Source: Ruminococcus sp. (GTDB lineage: Bacteria > Bacillota > Clostridia > Oscillospirales > Ruminococcaceae). From it: a stretch of 64,000 nt of DNA. A program made the position numbers and the translations under genes. The notes below the pieces were generated by a model. That model searched no databases and had not been told where the DNA came from. It was given only the letters and a program-made list of their open reading frames with translations. Position 1 is the stretch's first letter; each line of letters starts with the position of its first letter. The stretch is taken from the NCBI GenBank assembly GCA_021200415.1, contig JAJQGO010000019.1, positions 1 through 64,000 of the forward strand, read 5' to 3'. Shown here one piece after another: positions 62,651-64,000 of this stretch.

Positions 62651-62680
62651 AATCTCATCCTTTTGGGTGAGATTTTTTTT
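62651..62680 (+). terminator. Terminator of tRNA-Leu
   Basis: ATCTCATCC (62652-62660) pairs with GGGTGAGAT (62665-62673), followed by seven T. It starts 4 bases after the tRNA. Confidence 0.9.
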
Positions 62681-62712
62681 GTAAAAAAGCCTGCGTACCG
62701 AAATACGCAGGC
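62681..62712 (-). terminator. Terminator of the FNT-family gene
   Basis: GCCTGCGTA (62689-62697) pairs with TACGCAGGC (62704-62712). On the minus strand it is followed by TTTTTTAC. It lies 8 bases past the stop of the convergent transporter gene and back-to-back with the tRNA-Leu terminator. Confidence 0.85.
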
Positions 62713-62719
62713 TGCCTGT

Positions 62720-63358
62720 TTATTGCTTGTCGAAAAGCTTTTTCATCATGGGGATAAGCATTCCGCCCAGTGCGTTTCCCACTGCGACAGTCAGCACATA
62801 CAGACCTCCCTTGAATGTGGGATTGGCTGCGAACATATAAAAGCAATCGGCAATCGAGTGATTGAAGCCACAGAAAATGAACACCATTACCGGAACTGCC
62901 GTGCCGAAAACAAATGAAAAATCGCTGCCGCTTTGCTTGCATCTTTTTCCGTTGTCAACAGCCAGATACATGAGCAGTCCGCAGAAAAGTCCGAGAATAA
63001 TCTGACTGAGAACGCTGTCGTTCATTTTCGTATCCATAGCTGCGGAGGCACGCTCCTGAAGCGTCGTTCCGATTCGGGTTAATCTTGCAAGACCTGCGGC
63101 GACTCCCGTTCCGATTATGTTTCCCAGAAGAGTAATAAGAACCTCACGTATGTAAATTGGCTTGTTTTCGGGAATATACCCTACCTTTCCGGTGTAGAGG
63201 GCGAAGCCGCACTGTATGATTGTAAATAATCCGAAGCTGAACAGCAATCCGCCCAGATATTTGTTGTCAACCATTAAATAGACGATTCCGCCGATTCCTA
63301 TCATAATTCCGGACATAATTGCTTTAGCGAGAATGCTTTTAAAAGATTCAAGTTTCAT
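62720..63358 (-). CDS. Formate/nitrite transporter (FNT) family channel, short form
   Basis: The 212-residue membrane protein has about six hydrophobic segments. The FNT signature near the pore is VFIFCGFNHSIADCFYMFAANP (about 162-183), with the central histidine in GFNHSIAD. FNT channels pass formate, nitrite or hydrosulfide as pentamers. Canonical members have about 250-290 residues, so this is a short one. The ATG at 63358 has AAGGGG upstream. No pflB or nitrite reductase is near, so the substrate is open; formate is plausible in a fermenter. Confidence 0.85.
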   Translation of the reverse strand: MKLESFKSILAKAIMSGIMIGIGGIVYLMVDNKYLGGLLFSFGLFTIIQCGFALYTGKVGYIPENKPIYIREVLITLLGNIIGTGVAAGLARLTRIGTTLQERASAAMDTKMNDSVLSQIILGLFCGLLMYLAVDNGKRCKQSGSDFSFVFGTAVPVMVFIFCGFNHSIADCFYMFAANPTFKGGLYVLTVAVGNALGGMLIPMMKKLFDKQ

Positions 63359-63423
63359 GATGATACCCCTTATTGTAAGATAAATTTATGATTTATTTGC
63401 AGTGAAGTCTGAACAAAAGAAAT

Positions 63424-63451
63424 GCCCCGCCTTACTTACGTAGGGTGGGGA
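63424..63451 (-). terminator. Hairpin downstream of tRNA-Gln
   Basis: CCCCGCCTTAC (63425-63435) pairs imperfectly with GTAGGGTGGGG (63440-63450). On the minus strand it is followed by CATTTCTTTTGTT, a moderately T-rich tract. It probably ends the tRNA-Gln transcript. Confidence 0.6.
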
Positions 63452-63473
63452 CATTCGCCTGCTGAAAATCAGC

Positions 63474-63549
63474 TGGTTGGGGTGGAAGGATTTGAACCCT
63501 CGGAATAACGGAGTCAGAGTCCGCTGCCTTACCGCTTGGCGACACCCCA
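63474..63549 (-). tRNA. tRNA-Gln (anticodon CTG)
   Basis: The minus strand begins TGGGGTGTCGCCAAGCGGTA, has anticodon stem-loop GCGGA-CTCTGAC-TCCGT (CTG), T arm GAGGGTTCAAATCCTT and an encoded CCA ending at 63474. The first base U and the D-arm GCGGTAAGGC are typical of tRNA-Gln. Confidence 0.95.
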
Positions 63550-63586
63550 GTGTCATATTCAAACGCTGTAAACATTCAGCTTTTAT

Positions 63587-63615
63587 ATTATATCACCTTG
63601 AAATGGAAATGTCAA
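63587..63615 (-). promoter_or_regulatory. Promoter of tRNA-Gln
   Basis: On the minus strand TTGACA (63610-63615) and TATAAT (63587-63592) are exactly 17 bases apart, about 40 bases before the tRNA. Confidence 0.85.
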
Positions 63616-63657
63616 CACCTGAAATTTATTTTTATTTTTTAATTTTATCTCAGGTGC

Positions 63658-63686
63658 TTGAAATAACACGTCCCGAAAGGTATAAT
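63658..63686 (+). promoter_or_regulatory. Promoter of the diacylglycerol-kinase-like gene
   Basis: TTGAAA (63658-63663) and TATAAT (63681-63686) are 17 bases apart, about 50 bases before the ATG. A CACCTGA/TCAGGTG inverted repeat with an AT-rich loop (63616-63656) lies between this and the divergent tRNA-Gln promoter. Confidence 0.75.
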
Positions 63687-63736
63687 ATATTATGAGCAAT
63701 TGTGCATTGCATTATTCGGGAATCTGGAGAAAGAAA

Positions 63737-64000
63737 ATGAAAAAAACATATTTTATTTATAATCCGGTGGCAGGCAAGGCAGCTATTGGCGACCGGCTTT
63801 CTGATATAATAAATGAATTTACAAAGGCAGGCTATGAGATGACGGTTCATCCCACACAGGAAAGCGGAGATGCCGTTGAAGCCGCTTCATATGCGTGTCG
63901 GGAGGGATTCGATCTGATTGTCTGCGCAGGCGGTGACGGAACTCTGAGTCAGTGCCTTCACGGAGTGATGAACAGCGAAAATAAAATTCCCATAGGATAT
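63737..64000 (+). CDS. Diacylglycerol kinase/YegS-family lipid kinase, N-terminal part (cut by window end)
   Basis: The visible 88 residues begin MKKTYFIYNPVAGKAAIGDR and include FDLIVCAGGDGTLSQCLHGV. The NP-x-AGK start and the GGDGTL nucleotide loop define the DAGK catalytic family, which phosphorylates diacylglycerol or related lipids at the membrane. The ATG at 63737 has GGAGA 8 bases upstream and a consensus promoter. The 3' end is outside the window. Confidence 0.9.
   Translation, partial: MKKTYFIYNPVAGKAAIGDRLSDIINEFTKAGYEMTVHPTQESGDAVEAASYACREGFDLIVCAGGDGTLSQCLHGVMNSENKIPIGY

Overview
The window looks like the replication-origin region of a low-to-mid-GC, spore-lineage Clostridia bacterium, most like Ruminococcus/Oscillospiraceae. 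The evidence is the gene order rpmH-rnpA-yidD-yidC-jag-mnmE-mnmG-rsmG-noc-parA-parB on one side of dnaA and dnaN-yaaA-recF-remB-gyrB-gyrA on the other, together with strong Shine-Dalgarno sites, spoVA genes, an NfnAB pair and FeFe-hydrogenase maturation by HydF. The genus is inferred from gene content and general protein character, not from a database search.

Layout. 1-870: outward tandem consensus promoters at the left edge (probably an rRNA or other stable-RNA operon beyond the window), a 57-residue membrane peptide gene, and a divergent XRE regulator with shared operator-like repeats. 873-9131 (minus): a complete arginine pathway from glutamate, argG-argH-orf93-argC-argJ-argB-argD-argF, read from one consensus promoter with ArgR-type boxes upstream. 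9266-11813 (minus): hydF and a lactate/malate dehydrogenase, separated by degenerate intergenic repeats.

12017-29185 is an accessory island that is visibly richer in A and T than its surroundings. It lies between ldh and a tRNA-Glu/tRNA-Met pair. It opens with a copy of a ~100-bp repeat and a broken ISAs1-type transposase. The main content is a six-gene plus-strand operon (12666-25448): a HIRAN protein, a coiled-coil protein, an Hsp70-like ATPase, an SF1 UvrD-like helicase, a DrmA-type SF2 helicase and a DrmB-type DUF1998 protein. DrmA and DrmB are the core of DISARM phage defence, but no DNA methyltransferase and no DrmC phospholipase-D protein are present, so this appears to be a methyltransferase-less DISARM relative and the most interesting item here. 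Another repeat copy and an integrase tail follow, then a minus-strand ABC exporter cassette, then more repeat copies.

29249-38274 holds two tRNAs, spoVAD-spoVAE without spoVAC, an orphan mazF, a P-type Ca2+ ATPase, serS, parB, parA and noc, with four parS sites between 34.2 and 41.1 kb. 38432-45644 holds tRNA- and rRNA-modification genes and the membrane-insertion/RNase P/L34 cluster. 45645-48146 holds dnaA and two AT-rich flanks full of TTTTCAACA/TTTTCCACA-like elements (probable oriC). 48147-56532 holds dnaN to gyrA.

56609-64000 holds a YkgJ-type cysteine-cluster protein, aspartate kinase, a VanY-type carboxypeptidase, nfnB/nfnA, tRNA-Leu, an FNT-family channel, tRNA-Gln and the start of a diacylglycerol-kinase-family gene cut by the window edge.
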